Source: Paraburkholderia podalyriae (GTDB lineage Bacteria; Pseudomonadota; Gammaproteobacteria; Burkholderiales; Burkholderiaceae). Taken from it: a DNA stretch of 64,000 bases. The notes below the pieces were generated by a model. It did no database searches. It was not told the DNA's origin and saw nothing but the letters and a program-made list of their open reading frames with translations. Location of the stretch: contig NZ_VZQQ01000003.1 in the NCBI RefSeq assembly GCF_014397785.1, positions 186,001-250,000 of the forward strand, given 5' to 3'. Numbering within the stretch: position 1 is the stretch's first letter; the number at the start of each line of letters is the position of its first letter. Below, one piece after another: positions 18,662 through 27,930 of this stretch. Position numbers and translations under genes: made by a program.

Positions 18662-20077
18662 TCACGCGGCGCACATCGCCATCAGGTCGGCAGCCTTCGT
18701 GCGAGGGTCCATCTCCTTGAGGGTGGTCAGCAGCGCCTTTGCCCGAGCGTCACCGAGCACATCAGTGGTCAGTTCCATGAACTTCGCATCCTGTTGCTGC
18801 TCGGACATCGGATTGACGAGCGTGCCGATCGGGTCCTCCACGAATACGTGCTCCGACTTTCCGTCGCGAAACGTGACAGTCACTTCAGCCACGAACTTGC
18901 CCGGGTACTGCTGCTCGAGTTCAGGGGCTTCAGTAATCTTGATACCGCGTGCCGCAGCCATCACAGGGCTCATATCGATCTTGCCATTCAGATAGTCGCG
19001 GTGCACCCGGTAACCGTTGCCCTTGCCGAGCATCGCGAACGCCATTTGCACAGGCAGGCTGAACTGCACATGCTCGATGTTCTGCGGCTCGTATGCGTTC
19101 GCATTGGCGGTGCCAACAACCACGTTGAACGCCGGGTGGATGCGGGCCTCCACGCCCGAGATGTCGGCGAAACGGTCAGCGAACGGCCGGATCGCATCGA
19201 TGTACGCGTGAGTGCAGTAGCAGGCGCAATACGCCTTGAGCCAGACGGTGCCAATCTCGAATGGTCGATCCAGCGAGAACTGCTCCTCGGCCTGCTCGCC
19301 AGGACCGCGCTGCAGGAAGGTGCGAAATAGCCCCTTATTGCCGCTCAGGAACGATCGAGGCCCGGTAATGCCGGAATGCGCCATGTCGGCGGCCACCATG
19401 CCACTGCGCGTGCCAATACCGGCATGCACACGCTTGATCGAGCCTCCAGTGGACGTGTACTCGGTGGTGCCGGACGCATGGCTCAGCGCGATGGAAAGCG
19501 CATGCAACGTCGTCTCCGCATCGAACTTGCGCAGCTTGGCCGCCACCGCCGCGGCGCCAAAATTGGACAGCACCGCGTGCGGATGGAAGCCGCGCTTGAG
19601 CAAGTCGGGTGCCGCCAGCACGCCGATGCGAGTGTATACCTCGTAACCAGCAACGATTGCCGTGATGACCTCTTCGATATTAGACCCCAGCTCTTCGCCA
19701 ATCGCGAGTGCTGCAGCAACCACGCAACTGCCTGGATGGCTGGCGCTGGGCCCGTGCGCGTCGTCATACTCGAAGCCGTGGCCAAACGCGGCGTTGACGA
19801 ATGCGGCATCCGCGGCGCTCAACGCGAGCGCGCTAGCGGACACGCGGCTGCGCCCGGGGCGCTGTTGAGCGCCTGCGAACGCCAGCACCTTTTGGGACCA
19901 AGGCATTCGCGAGGTGCCGATCTGCAGCGCGAGCTGGTCGCGCATGAGCCGGCTTACTCCGGCGTGCGCCGCATCGTTCAGGTGGTCGAACTTCAACTCC
20001 TGGACAAGGCGGACCACCGCGTGCTCCAAAGGCGGGCAATTGGCCGGCGATCTGGTGTCGGGCTGGTTCGTAGTCAA
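18662..20077 (-). CDS. MmgE/PrpD family protein 2
   Basis: A 471-residue MmgE/PrpD protein of full length. Marks are HGFEYDDAHGPSASHPGS (the family's conserved Asp/His segment), GFHPHAVLSNFGAAAVAAK, and WLKAYCACYCTHAYIDAI (in place of the PrpD KPYPCCRYTH-type segment). The start is TTG at 20077 with GAGAGGA just upstream. It is only distantly like the MmgE/PrpD gene at the window start, so it probably acts on a different acid. It lies 93 bp behind a zinc alcohol dehydrogenase on the same strand, likely in one operon. An MmgE/PrpD gene also occurs in the Pseudomonas itaconate cluster (PA0881). Confidence 0.9.
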   Translation of the reverse strand: MTTNQPDTRSPANCPPLEHAVVRLVQELKFDHLNDAAHAGVSRLMRDQLALQIGTSRMPWSQKVLAFAGAQQRPGRSRVSASALALSAADAAFVNAAFGHGFEYDDAHGPSASHPGSCVVAAALAIGEELGSNIEEVITAIVAGYEVYTRIGVLAAPDLLKRGFHPHAVLSNFGAAAVAAKLRKFDAETTLHALSIALSHASGTTEYTSTGGSIKRVHAGIGTRSGMVAADMAHSGITGPRSFLSGNKGLFRTFLQRGPGEQAEEQFSLDRPFEIGTVWLKAYCACYCTHAYIDAIRPFADRFADISGVEARIHPAFNVVVGTANANAYEPQNIEHVQFSLPVQMAFAMLGKGNGYRVHRDYLNGKIDMSPVMAAARGIKITEAPELEQQYPGKFVAEVTVTFRDGKSEHVFVEDPIGTLVNPMSEQQQDAKFMELTTDVLGDARAKALLTTLKEMDPRTKAADLMAMCAA

Positions 20078-20170
20078 ACGGTCCTCTCGATGGAAGTTAT
20101 TGGTGACAGGCGTCCAGTTGATATTGGACGCGCAGCATGTGACACCCTGGTTTCTCGCACGGCGCGTGCT

Positions 20171-21241
20171 TCAAAAGACGAATACGGCCTTGCCCCCCGC
20201 CTGGCCGTCGAAGATGCGATACGCTTCCTCCGCCTGCTCGAGCCTCCAGTGGTCAGTGAACAACTTGTCCACGTCGACGCCGTGATCGGCGATGAAGTGG
20301 GCGCAATCCTTCATAGCGACCTCCGAAAACGTGTAGGACCCGATCACGGTACGCTGCTTGCCGATCAGGTCCTTCATCGCGTCGACGGTGAGATTGCCGC
20401 CGACAGCCACCAGCGCTATTTTTCCCCATGGCCGGGTCGAGCGCACGGCCTGCTGCCGCGGCACTTCCCCGCCGGCGCAATCGATCGCGCAGGTCACGCC
20501 TTTGCCGCCGGTGAGCTGGAGAATCTCCGCCACGGCGTCGACCTGACTGCCGTCGACGGCGTGGGCGACGCCGAACTCCCTGGCCCGGCTGACACGCTCA
20601 GCCGAGATGTCGACGCCGATCACCTCGACGCCCATCGCCGCGGCGAGTTGCGCGGCAGAGAGGCCGACGGGACCGAGCCCGAACACCGCCAGCGTGTCGC
20701 GCGCGCTGATGTCGAGACGCAGCAGCGCGCCAAAGGCGGTGCCGGTTCCGCACGACACGGCCGCGCCGCCCGCGAACGACATCTCCTGTGGCAAATGGAC
20801 GAGCGACGAAACAGGCACTTTCATGTAGTCGGCATGGCCGCCGTGCGCGATCAAGCCGTGAATTGTGGCACCGTGATCGCATAACTGAGTCCAGCCCGTG
20901 CGGCACGAATCGCAGTGCTTGCAGCCTTCATAGTGAAACACCATCACGCGATCGCCGATCTTGAAGAGGCCCGGGTCCACGCCCGCGCCGACGGCGGCGA
21001 TCACCCCGCAGGGCTCATGACCGCCGATGACCGGCGCACGCTCGTCGATGCCGCGTGAAGCCAGGTCCCTGAAACCCAACGACCGGATGACCTCAGCCGG
21101 ATCGTTCCGATAGAAATGCAAATCGCTGCCGCACATGCCCGAAGCCTTCATCTCGATCACGGCTTCGCCCGGCCCCGGGGTCGGGTCGGGAAATTGCATG
21201 AGTTCCAGCTTGCGGTCTCCTTTGAACACGACGCCACGCAT
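20171..21241 (-). CDS. Zinc-dependent alcohol dehydrogenase (MDR family)
   Basis: A 356-residue medium-chain dehydrogenase. The catalytic zinc ligands are in SGMCGSDLH and GGHEPCGVI. The structural zinc is held by the four cysteines of CKHCDSCRTGWTQLC, and FGLGPVGLSAAQLA is the NAD(P) fold. It oxidises an alcohol or reduces an aldehyde or ketone. The ATG at 21241 follows CAGGAG. It is the first gene of the unit with MmgE/PrpD 2. A regulon box lies 175 bp upstream (21417). Confidence 0.92.
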   Translation of the reverse strand: MRGVVFKGDRKLELMQFPDPTPGPGEAVIEMKASGMCGSDLHFYRNDPAEVIRSLGFRDLASRGIDERAPVIGGHEPCGVIAAVGAGVDPGLFKIGDRVMVFHYEGCKHCDSCRTGWTQLCDHGATIHGLIAHGGHADYMKVPVSSLVHLPQEMSFAGGAAVSCGTGTAFGALLRLDISARDTLAVFGLGPVGLSAAQLAAAMGVEVIGVDISAERVSRAREFGVAHAVDGSQVDAVAEILQLTGGKGVTCAIDCAGGEVPRQQAVRSTRPWGKIALVAVGGNLTVDAMKDLIGKQRTVIGSYTFSEVAMKDCAHFIADHGVDVDKLFTDHWRLEQAEEAYRIFDGQAGGKAVFVF

Positions 21242-21416
21242 GTCTGCTCCTGATAGGTGGAACCCGAACGACGAAACGGGCCCGTGACAACGAAAATCAA
21301 CCCTGCTAACGGCGGGTAGCTTTAGCCAGTGTGCGACGCAGCGCCCCGAGCGTTAGCCCCGCATCTGCCGAATTGGAACACCGATATTTCATTCCGGTTC
21401 GCTTCGGGCGATTTGA

Positions 21417-21430
21417 TTCCGTACTTCGAT
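21417..21430 (-). promoter_or_regulatory. Regulon box before the alcohol dehydrogenase
   Basis: On the minus strand the sequence is ATCGAAGTACGGAA, pointing at the alcohol dehydrogenase 175 bp away. Unlike most other copies no TTGAC follows after 17 bp, so it may be inactive or use another -35. The remaining 330 bp of this intergenic stretch show nothing else. Confidence 0.5.
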
Positions 21431-21724
21431 TTAGGATTGGGTACGTGTCGATAAAGAGCTATTTGCCACGCTGACTCATCTGCGCGCAACGTGTAAGGAT
21501 TAACACCCATGGCGATTCGCCTGTCGATCAATAAAACTAACATCTCTTAGCTGGTACGTAGATAAAAGATGCATTTCGGTCGCGCGACCTACGCCGGCAC
21601 ATGCTTCACGGATGCCGACGCATGCACGCCCGATCTGCCCGCATTCAGTTCTGCGGCACGTCGTACTTTCCCGCCGCCTACCGAACATTCCCCGACAGGC
21701 CCGTCGGCCGATTGCGCGAGCCTG

Positions 21725-21910
21725 ATGACCAACGACCACCTCGCCGCCAAGTTCCACCGAAACACTGCAGACGTGATGTCAGCCGACTGCATCGACCATG
21801 TGATCGACGCCGTCTTCAATCTTGAGGACATCGGCGACGTTGCGTCGATCATGCGTGCGCTGGAGGCCAATATAAGCCGCGCGCATGCGTGCGAACGGAG
21901 GACCGGATGA
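21725..21910 (+). pseudogene. MmgE/PrpD C-terminal ghost 2
   Basis: The translation MTNDHLAAKFHRNTADVM, followed by IDHVIDAVFNLEDIGDVASI, matches the C-terminal helices of MmgE/PrpD proteins, including ELLVRKFIDCAAL and FWDVVQNLENI of the gene at the window start. The frame upstream has no family features and no ribosome site. Its stop overlaps the start of the next small frame in ATGA. Confidence 0.65.
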
Positions 21911-22224
21911 TCGCGGCCTGCCTCATCTCGCTTCGATGGCTATTACTGTGCAACGAGACGTGCGACGGAGATTCGCGTACGCGGACCGCAGGCTTGGTGA
22001 TTGAAGAGCGTGCGGGTCGTGCCATTCCTCTCGAACGATTTGGTGGGACGTTCCGTGAGAGCCTCGCGGCGGCTGCATCAGCAGGTCACATGCCGGCCGG
22101 GGTGCAACGGTCCTGTTATCTTTTCGGACTGCTGTCACTTCCTTATTCGCTTGCGCATCTCGACAGCCAGGCGATCGATCGCCTGATCAATCCCGCCGAG
22201 GCATTACCGCTGCGCGACGACTGA
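21907..22224 (+). CDS. Hypothetical protein, 105 residues
   Basis: ATG 21907 follows GGAGG and overlaps the preceding stop as ATGA. The protein has a hydrophobic start (MIAACLISLRWLLLC) and a later segment SCYLFGLLSLPYSLAHL; no family is recognised. It may be real and coupled to the preceding remnant, or a further piece of decayed DNA. An acyl-CoA ligase gene follows after 114 bp. Confidence 0.35.
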   Translation: MIAACLISLRWLLLCNETCDGDSRTRTAGLVIEERAGRAIPLERFGGTFRESLAAAASAGHMPAGVQRSCYLFGLLSLPYSLAHLDSQAIDRLINPAEALPLRDD

Positions 22225-22338
22225 ACTGCCGGCCCGGGGTCGACATAGAACCGAAGTGGGACGGCTGGACGAAACCGGACCCTTCGGCACGCACGAAGCC
22301 GCGACCGGCTGGAAAGCGCACATGATCAGGAGAACTCG

Positions 22339-23901
22339 ATGACGGTTCCAGATAAACTCGCACGGATCAGCGGGATTCCGTGCTTTTGGGCGTCGCGCGC
22401 GCCAGATCTCGTTGCCATCGTCGATGGCGAGCAACGCACGACGTTCGGAGAACTGTGGGCGCGCATCCAAAAGGCCCGCGCATTTTTCGAAAGCCGGGGC
22501 GCAATGCCCGGCGACCGCGTCGTGATCGTCGGTGAGAACTGCACGGCGCTAATCGTCATGCTGTTCTCGTTGTCGGAAATTGGGGCTTGGCCGGTCGTGG
22601 TCAATGCACGTCTGTCGGAGCGAGAGCTTTCCGCGATTTGTGCGCATTGCGAGCCGCGGCTGGTGTTGTTCACGCACGATGTTTCGCCGGACGCGTTGCG
22701 TCACGGCGAACGGCTTGGCGCTCGCATAACTGTAGCGGACGGCATCGGCGCCGTCTTGTGCAGCGATGCGGATTCAAATGCTCGCCCCGAGAGCGGGACG
22801 ACGGCGCGCGAGGTGGCCATCCTGATCTATACGTCGGGGACCACGGGCCAGCCCAAAGGCGTCATGGTCACGCATCGCGGCTTGTTGCACTTCGCGCGAG
22901 TTTCCGCGATCTCACGTGACTTAAAACCAGGCGACTGCGCGTACGCGGTGCTGCCGATGTCTCACATATTCGGCATCGGCACCTTGCTTCTCGCCACGTT
23001 ATACGGCGGGGCAAGCCTGCACTTATGCGCGCGTTTCGATCCAGGAGACGTGATCGAAGCGATCGAAAGCGGCGCGATCTCAATTCTGCAGGGCGTGCCG
23101 ACGATGTTCACACGCGTCGTCAGCTATTTGCGGGAGTCCGGACGGACGGTGGGCGCGTCGAAGCTCCGTTACCTCTACACCGGCGGCAGCCTGCTCGACC
23201 TGACGCTCAAGCGCGAAGTCGAAGCGCGTTTCGGGCAACCTCTGCACCACGGATATGGCATGACCGAATACGCGGGATCACTGGCGGTGACGCGTATCGA
23301 ACGGCCGCGGCAAGACTGTTCTGCAGGCGAAATAGTTGAGGGTGCCGAGTTGCGCGTGTTGGACGAAAACCGCAACCTTGTCCCGCGCGGAACGCCGGGC
23401 GAGTTGTGGGTGCGCGGTCCCGGCGTCATGCGAGGTTACTACCGCGCGCCGCATGCGACCGCCGAAGTGCTGGACCCAGACGGTTGGCTCGATACCGGCG
23501 ACATCGGCACGATCGATGCCGACGGTGCATTGTTCATCGTCGGGCGGTCGAAGGACCTGATTATCCGTTCAGGGTTCAACGTCTATCCGGTCGAAGTGGA
23601 AACGGTGATCAATTCATTCGATGGGGTCAGGCAATCCGCCGTGGTCGGCCGACGCACAGAAGACAGCAATGAGGAGGTGATCGCCTTCGTCGAGTTCGAA
23701 GCCGGAGCAACGGCCGACGTCGACGCATTGAATCGGCACCTGGCCGCGCGGCTGTCGCCATACAAGCGGCCCTCACGGATCATCGTCATTCCGGAAATAC
23801 CAACGACTGCCAGCGGAAAACTGATGAGGCATATTCTCCGTGCGATGGCACAAGATGATCACGCAGTGCCATCGCATCGAAGTTCGGCTACTCCGCGATA
23901 A
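22339..23901 (+). CDS. Acyl-CoA synthetase/ligase (AMP-forming)
   Basis: A 520-residue ANL-superfamily ligase that activates a carboxylic acid to its CoA ester through an acyl-adenylate. Motifs in order are the P-loop YTSGTTGQPKGV (164-175), HHGYGMTEYAG (A5), DGWLDTGDIGTI (A7), GRSKDLIIRSGFNVYP (hinge), and catalytic Lys494 in TTASGKLMR. Length and motifs are like medium-chain or aromatic acid ligases. The ATG follows AGGAGA six bases upstream. The next genes downstream are alpha/beta hydrolases under their own promoter. The acid substrate is not known. Confidence 0.92.
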   Translation: MTVPDKLARISGIPCFWASRAPDLVAIVDGEQRTTFGELWARIQKARAFFESRGAMPGDRVVIVGENCTALIVMLFSLSEIGAWPVVVNARLSERELSAICAHCEPRLVLFTHDVSPDALRHGERLGARITVADGIGAVLCSDADSNARPESGTTAREVAILIYTSGTTGQPKGVMVTHRGLLHFARVSAISRDLKPGDCAYAVLPMSHIFGIGTLLLATLYGGASLHLCARFDPGDVIEAIESGAISILQGVPTMFTRVVSYLRESGRTVGASKLRYLYTGGSLLDLTLKREVEARFGQPLHHGYGMTEYAGSLAVTRIERPRQDCSAGEIVEGAELRVLDENRNLVPRGTPGELWVRGPGVMRGYYRAPHATAEVLDPDGWLDTGDIGTIDADGALFIVGRSKDLIIRSGFNVYPVEVETVINSFDGVRQSAVVGRRTEDSNEEVIAFVEFEAGATADVDALNRHLAARLSPYKRPSRIIVIPEIPTTASGKLMRHILRAMAQDDHAVPSHRSSATPR

Positions 23902-24002
23902 CACGCTGCGACAGCAAGCGCTTCGAAGCCCTTCGCGCTCCGCGGATCTATTACTCGCTAAATGCTGCCGGTCCTGTTCCCGTTTCTACGTCGGAACGAC
24001 CG

Positions 24003-24039
24003 ACCAGAGTACGGAACACCTACGCGACTGGGATTGACG
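24003..24039 (+). promoter_or_regulatory. Composite regulon promoter for alpha/beta hydrolase 1
   Basis: The box ACCAGAGTACGGAA (24003-24016), then 17 bp, then TTGACG (24034-24039). The hydrolase start is 93 bp further. The left half of the box is degenerate; the ACGGAAC half is intact. Confidence 0.68.
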
Positions 24040-24132
24040 CCGTGACGCTCCGCGTTGAAGTTACGGCTATACGTGTCGACTCGTGCGCAAAGCATGCACG
24101 CACACGCCGCGCAACCTGAGAGCAATTCGACC

Positions 24133-25053
24133 ATGAAGACTTCGACGGAAGTGGGCACATGCCTGCCGGCCGCGCCCGCCCCCATGCATGTATGGAGAAG
24201 CGCGGACGGCATTCGCCTCGCTGGCGACTCGTGGGGCGACCCGGACGGTACCCCTGTCATCCTCCTGCACGGCAGCGGCCAAACCCGTCACAGCTGGAGT
24301 GGAACAGGAAGAGCACTCGGTGACGCAGGTTTTTTCGCCGTGGCATTCGATGCCAGGGGCCACGGCGACTCCGACTGGTCTCCCATCGGCCACTACAGCC
24401 TGGGCGCTATGGTCCGCGATCTCGAATGCGTCGCCTCGACGTTAGGCGAGCGGCGGCCCATGATCGTCGGCGCCGGGTTGGGCGGCGCAGCCGGTCTCCT
24501 CGCGGTGGGAGAAAACTATCTGAACGCCCAGGCGCTGGTTCTCGTCAATATCGCGCCTCATACCGAGCCTGCGGGCGTATCGCGTCTCCAATCGTTCATG
24601 CGACAAAAGCCCGGCGGGTTTCGGTCGCTCGACGAAATTGCTGACGTGATCCGGCAGTTCCATCCGCAGCAACTGCAATCGCCAAATCCGGAAGGCCTGA
24701 CCCGAAGCGTGCGCTTCGGAGACGACGGCAAATATCGCTGGCATTGGGATCCTCGCTTCCTTGCGTGGCCACGCGATCTCCCGCGCCGTCATTCACGATT
24801 TTCGGCGAGCGCGCGCAAGCTGAAGCTGCCAACACTTCTGCTGCGCGGCGAAAGCTCAGAGATCGTCAGTGAGGCAGGAGTGGAGGAGTTTCTGCGTTTG
24901 TGCCCACATGCGGAATCGGCCGATGTGCAGGATGCCGGTCACATGGTTGCATGTGAGCGCAACGACGTATTTGGCGAAACGGTACTTCGTTTTCTCGTTC
25001 GCCAGGCGCGCGCCGATCAGTCGGCGACGCGCCGCGCGGTTGCATATAGTTGA
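24133..25053 (+). CDS. Alpha/beta-hydrolase-fold protein 1, nucleophile Ser replaced by Gly
   Basis: A 306-residue paralogue of the protein at 26865-27758 (shared LLHG-GQTRH, FDARGHGDSDW, RYRWHWDPRFL-type segments). The oxyanion region HGSGQTRHSW and His270 (DAGHMVACE) are kept. The nucleophile elbow, GASLG in the paralogue, is GAGLG (113-117), so Gly115 stands where Ser should be; the DNA reads GCC GGG TTG. The candidate acid is Glu in GESSEIVSE versus Asp in the paralogue. It is therefore probably not a serine hydrolase; it could be a pseudoenzyme, binding protein or cofactor-free lyase/oxygenase. The start at ATG 24133 is chosen by alignment with the paralogue; the ribosome site is weak, and the frame is open to 24055. 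Confidence 0.85.
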   Translation: MKTSTEVGTCLPAAPAPMHVWRSADGIRLAGDSWGDPDGTPVILLHGSGQTRHSWSGTGRALGDAGFFAVAFDARGHGDSDWSPIGHYSLGAMVRDLECVASTLGERRPMIVGAGLGGAAGLLAVGENYLNAQALVLVNIAPHTEPAGVSRLQSFMRQKPGGFRSLDEIADVIRQFHPQQLQSPNPEGLTRSVRFGDDGKYRWHWDPRFLAWPRDLPRRHSRFSASARKLKLPTLLLRGESSEIVSEAGVEEFLRLCPHAESADVQDAGHMVACERNDVFGETVLRFLVRQARADQSATRRAVAYS

Positions 25054-25441
25054 AGCCGCCGCTGGAGAATGCTTCCGGCGCGCCGCAGAGCCGCCGGCGC
25101 CACGGGTTCACGACGAAGCGGCGACCCTCTATCTTGCGCGCGGTCCGCCGTGGCTTGGTAGCAGGCTTCACGCCCTCGAAGAACATCGTGCAAAGCTGAT
25201 CCGCGACGCTTTCCAATGTGCCCTTCTTCCGATTGAACCAAGTCTAACCGGAATTGATGCGGCTGAGAACGAACACCCTGCACTGCGCAATATCGCCATC
25301 TCCCCGCAAGAATCCTTGTGAGCAGGTCGTCGAACAGCGCCGCCTATATCTTACTTTTGCCATGCAACCCAGTTGTCGAAATCGCCGACCGCGGAGGCGA
25401 CAGCCGCGCCCCTAGAACGACCGCCCTGCCGATGCATCGGA
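25054..25441. other. Gene-free stretch of about 390 bp
   Basis: Between the convergent hydrolase and LysR genes. Open frames on both strands show no recognisable domain; no clear terminator hairpin is seen. Confidence 0.45.
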
Positions 25442-26383
25442 CTATTGCTTGCCGTACATGCACAATGCCGTCTTGTCGGCCGCGAGCGCCTGCGGAACGG
25501 CTTCCCGGAGGAAATGGACGAATGTCCCGATCTTCGCGTCGAGGTACTGGCGCGACGCATACAGGACGTACGCGGTCAGATTCTGCAACTGATAGTCGGG
25601 CAGCACGCGAACCAGCGCACCACTGCGCAGCGCCGGCATCGCCGTCGCCATAGGAAGCGAGCCGATGCCGACGCCCGCCCTCAGCGCAACACTCAGAGCA
25701 TCGATCGCGTTCACCTGAAAATCTGCCGGCGGAAATTCAAACGTTTCCCGGCCATTGGGTCCCTCCAAATGCCAGCGATCACGCGGAAACACGGATGCGA
25801 CGATCTGCAGACAAGCGTGCCCGCGAAGCTCCTCCACCGAGTGCGGCGTGCCATGTTTGCTCAGATAGGCCGGCGCGGCGCAGAGCACGCTGGGCAAGTC
25901 GCCGAGTCGATGCGATACAAACCCCGAGTCGGGCAAATCCGTCATGCTCAATTGAAGCGAGACGTCATAGCCCTCGTCCAGGAGGTCCGGCACGTGCTGC
26001 GATAACGTCAACTCGACCGATACCGCTGGATTCTGTTCCCGATAGCGCAAAACCGCGGGTAACACGTACGTCTGGCCGAAACTCGACGTCGCATGCACGT
26101 GCAACTTTCCGGAAGGCCGGGCATGCGCATCCGCGGCTTCGGCCTCGGCCTCCTCGACATAGGCGAGAATTCGCTCGCATCGTTCCAGATAGCGCTGCCC
26201 CGCCTCGGTGAGCGCGACGCGGCGCGTGCTGCGGTTGAGCAAGCGCGTGCGCAGATGCGCCTCCAGTTGCGCGATCGACCGCGACGCATTGGCGTTGGTG
26301 ATATTCAGACGTTGAGCTGCCTCCGTGAAGCTGCCCTCTTCTGCGATGCGAACAAATATCCGCATCATGTGTAGCGTGTCCAT
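25442..26383 (-). CDS. LysR-family transcriptional regulator 2 (CrgA/AaeR-like)
   Basis: A 313-residue regulator. MDTLHMMRIFVRIAEEGSFT starts the winged helix-turn-helix, with AAQRLNITNANASRSIAQLE as the recognition region; SGKLHVHATSSFGQTYVLPA begins the effector domain. The ATG at 26383 follows AAAGGA; the frame extends to 26425. It sits between the two alpha/beta hydrolase paralogues and is divergent from the second. It probably regulates one or both, perhaps together with the regulon box at 26666. Its inducer is unknown. Confidence 0.92.
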   Translation of the reverse strand: MDTLHMMRIFVRIAEEGSFTEAAQRLNITNANASRSIAQLEAHLRTRLLNRSTRRVALTEAGQRYLERCERILAYVEEAEAEAADAHARPSGKLHVHATSSFGQTYVLPAVLRYREQNPAVSVELTLSQHVPDLLDEGYDVSLQLSMTDLPDSGFVSHRLGDLPSVLCAAPAYLSKHGTPHSVEELRGHACLQIVASVFPRDRWHLEGPNGRETFEFPPADFQVNAIDALSVALRAGVGIGSLPMATAMPALRSGALVRVLPDYQLQNLTAYVLYASRQYLDAKIGTFVHFLREAVPQALAADKTALCMYGKQ

Positions 26384-26665
26384 TGATCCTTTTCCCTGCG
26401 ATGAATTCGCCTCGCACTCCGTCACGTGGCGAGGCTTCCGAAGGTCCCGAGCGAGACCTGTCGTGGTGTTGCAGCAGCGCGGTCACCGATACGTATCGAC
26501 CGCTGTTTCGATCTCGTGGGTGCCGCCTAAGACGGGAGTCTACGAAGTGCGGAGAAACTACCTGAGCGCCCGGGACGTGTCCAGCGAAAGGCTCGTGCCG
26601 CGCGGCCGGTAACTGCGATCCGCCGGAACCCAGCTCGATACTCGATCAACGACCGCCCTCGGTCC

Positions 26666-26702
26666 ATCAAAGTACGGAACAGCGCGATCGTCTAAGTTGA
26701 CA
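26666..26702 (+). promoter_or_regulatory. Composite regulon promoter for alpha/beta hydrolase 2
   Basis: The box ATCAAAGTACGGAA (26666-26679), 17 bp, then TTGACA (26697-26702), a consensus -35. The hydrolase start lies 162 bp further. The remaining bases of this 480-bp intergenic stretch hold no gene. Confidence 0.72.
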
Positions 26703-26864
26703 CATTTGCTGCCACCGGCGAAGTTTGACGAGGGCGCGGAGAATGCCGCCCGTCTCGGCATCTTCGTTCGCAGGCCAGCAGCCTGTCCGTTCGCGCCGTT
26801 CAGCAAGACGTCCGGCCGCCGCACGCTAGCCACATGCCGTACCCACCCAACCATGAGGATCACG

Positions 26865-27758
26865 ATGAAAGCAGGAAACCGCCTTCCCGGCACCCCGGAG
26901 CCGATGCACATATGGAAAGGTTCCGGTGGCGTCCGGCTCGCGGGCGACACGTGGGGTCATGCCGACGGCCCACTCGTCGTCTTGCTGCATGGTGGCGGCC
27001 AAACCCGCCACGCGTGGGGCGGAACCGGCGAATTGCTCGGCAAGACCGGCTATTGTGCCGTAGCCTACGATGCCCGCGGGCACGGGGATTCCGACTGGGC
27101 TCGCGACGGCGACTACAGCCAGGACGCACTGGTGCGCGATCTCACGTGTGTCGTAGCGGCGCTCGGCGCAAGACGCCCCGTGCTCGTCGGCGCCTCGCTG
27201 GGCGGCGGCACTAGCCTCGTTGCAACCGGAGAGCGCCAGATCGACACCAGCGCGTTGATCCTCGTCGATATCGTGCCTTATACCGAGCCCGCCGGCGTCG
27301 CCCGAATTCACACGTTCATGCAGCAAAGTCCCGACGGATTCGGCTCGCTCGAGGAAGTCGCCGACGCGATCGGTCAATATCGCCCGACTCAAGCGCGCCC
27401 GCGCAATCTCGATGGCCTGTCCAAAAACGTCCGCTTCTGTGACGACGGACGTTACCGGTGGCATTGGGATCCGAGATTCCTCGCCGGCACCATCGATCTG
27501 CGCACGCGTCACGAGCGGTTGGCGGCTTGCGCGCGCCAACTGACGCTGCCAACGTTGCTGGTGCGCGGCGGCAGTTCCGATGTCGTCAGTGAAGCGGGCG
27601 TGCGCGAATTCCTCGAACTCTGCCCGCACTCGGAATACGTGAACGTCGCGGAAGCCGGACATATGGTGGCAGGAGACCGCAACGACGTATTCGGAAAGGC
27701 GGCCGTTCAATTCCTCGCACGCAATGTTCCGGTTGCCTCGCTTTCGGGTCAACCTTAA
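26865..27758 (+). CDS. Alpha/beta hydrolase 2 (catalytic triad intact)
   Basis: A 297-residue alpha/beta hydrolase. LLHGGGQTRHAW (40-51) forms the oxyanion region, Ser111 lies in VGASLGG, the acid is probably Asp in GGSSDVVSEAG, and His266 lies in EAGHMVAGD. The start ATG 26865 follows GAGGAT; the frame is open back to 26697, but that stretch holds the promoter. It probably hydrolyses an ester, lactone or enol ester. Its paralogue at 24133 has lost the nucleophile, so this copy may carry the activity of the pair. Confidence 0.9.
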   Translation: MKAGNRLPGTPEPMHIWKGSGGVRLAGDTWGHADGPLVVLLHGGGQTRHAWGGTGELLGKTGYCAVAYDARGHGDSDWARDGDYSQDALVRDLTCVVAALGARRPVLVGASLGGGTSLVATGERQIDTSALILVDIVPYTEPAGVARIHTFMQQSPDGFGSLEEVADAIGQYRPTQARPRNLDGLSKNVRFCDDGRYRWHWDPRFLAGTIDLRTRHERLAACARQLTLPTLLVRGGSSDVVSEAGVREFLELCPHSEYVNVAEAGHMVAGDRNDVFGKAAVQFLARNVPVASLSGQP

Positions 27759-27930
27759 CAACGTGCCCGGCTTCGCTGCATAGGTCCGTGGCGGCCCAAG
27801 GAACGACGCGCTTCTGATACGAACAGCAACGCTACCGGCCCCGCGCTGCCCTTTCCTCAACCAGATCGGCAACAGCAAGCGCTGCCGCTGCCGGCCCGAG
27901 CACCGCGATCAGCGCAGCGCCCAACGCAAC

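Noticed and set aside
19376..20884. A 502-codon open frame on the plus strand
   Set aside because: Antisense to both the MmgE/PrpD 2 and zinc alcohol dehydrogenase genes, spanning their junction; no domain, no ribosome site.
26826..27878. A 350-codon open frame on the minus strand
   Set aside because: Antisense shadow of alpha/beta hydrolase 2, whose catalytic triad is clear on the other strand.
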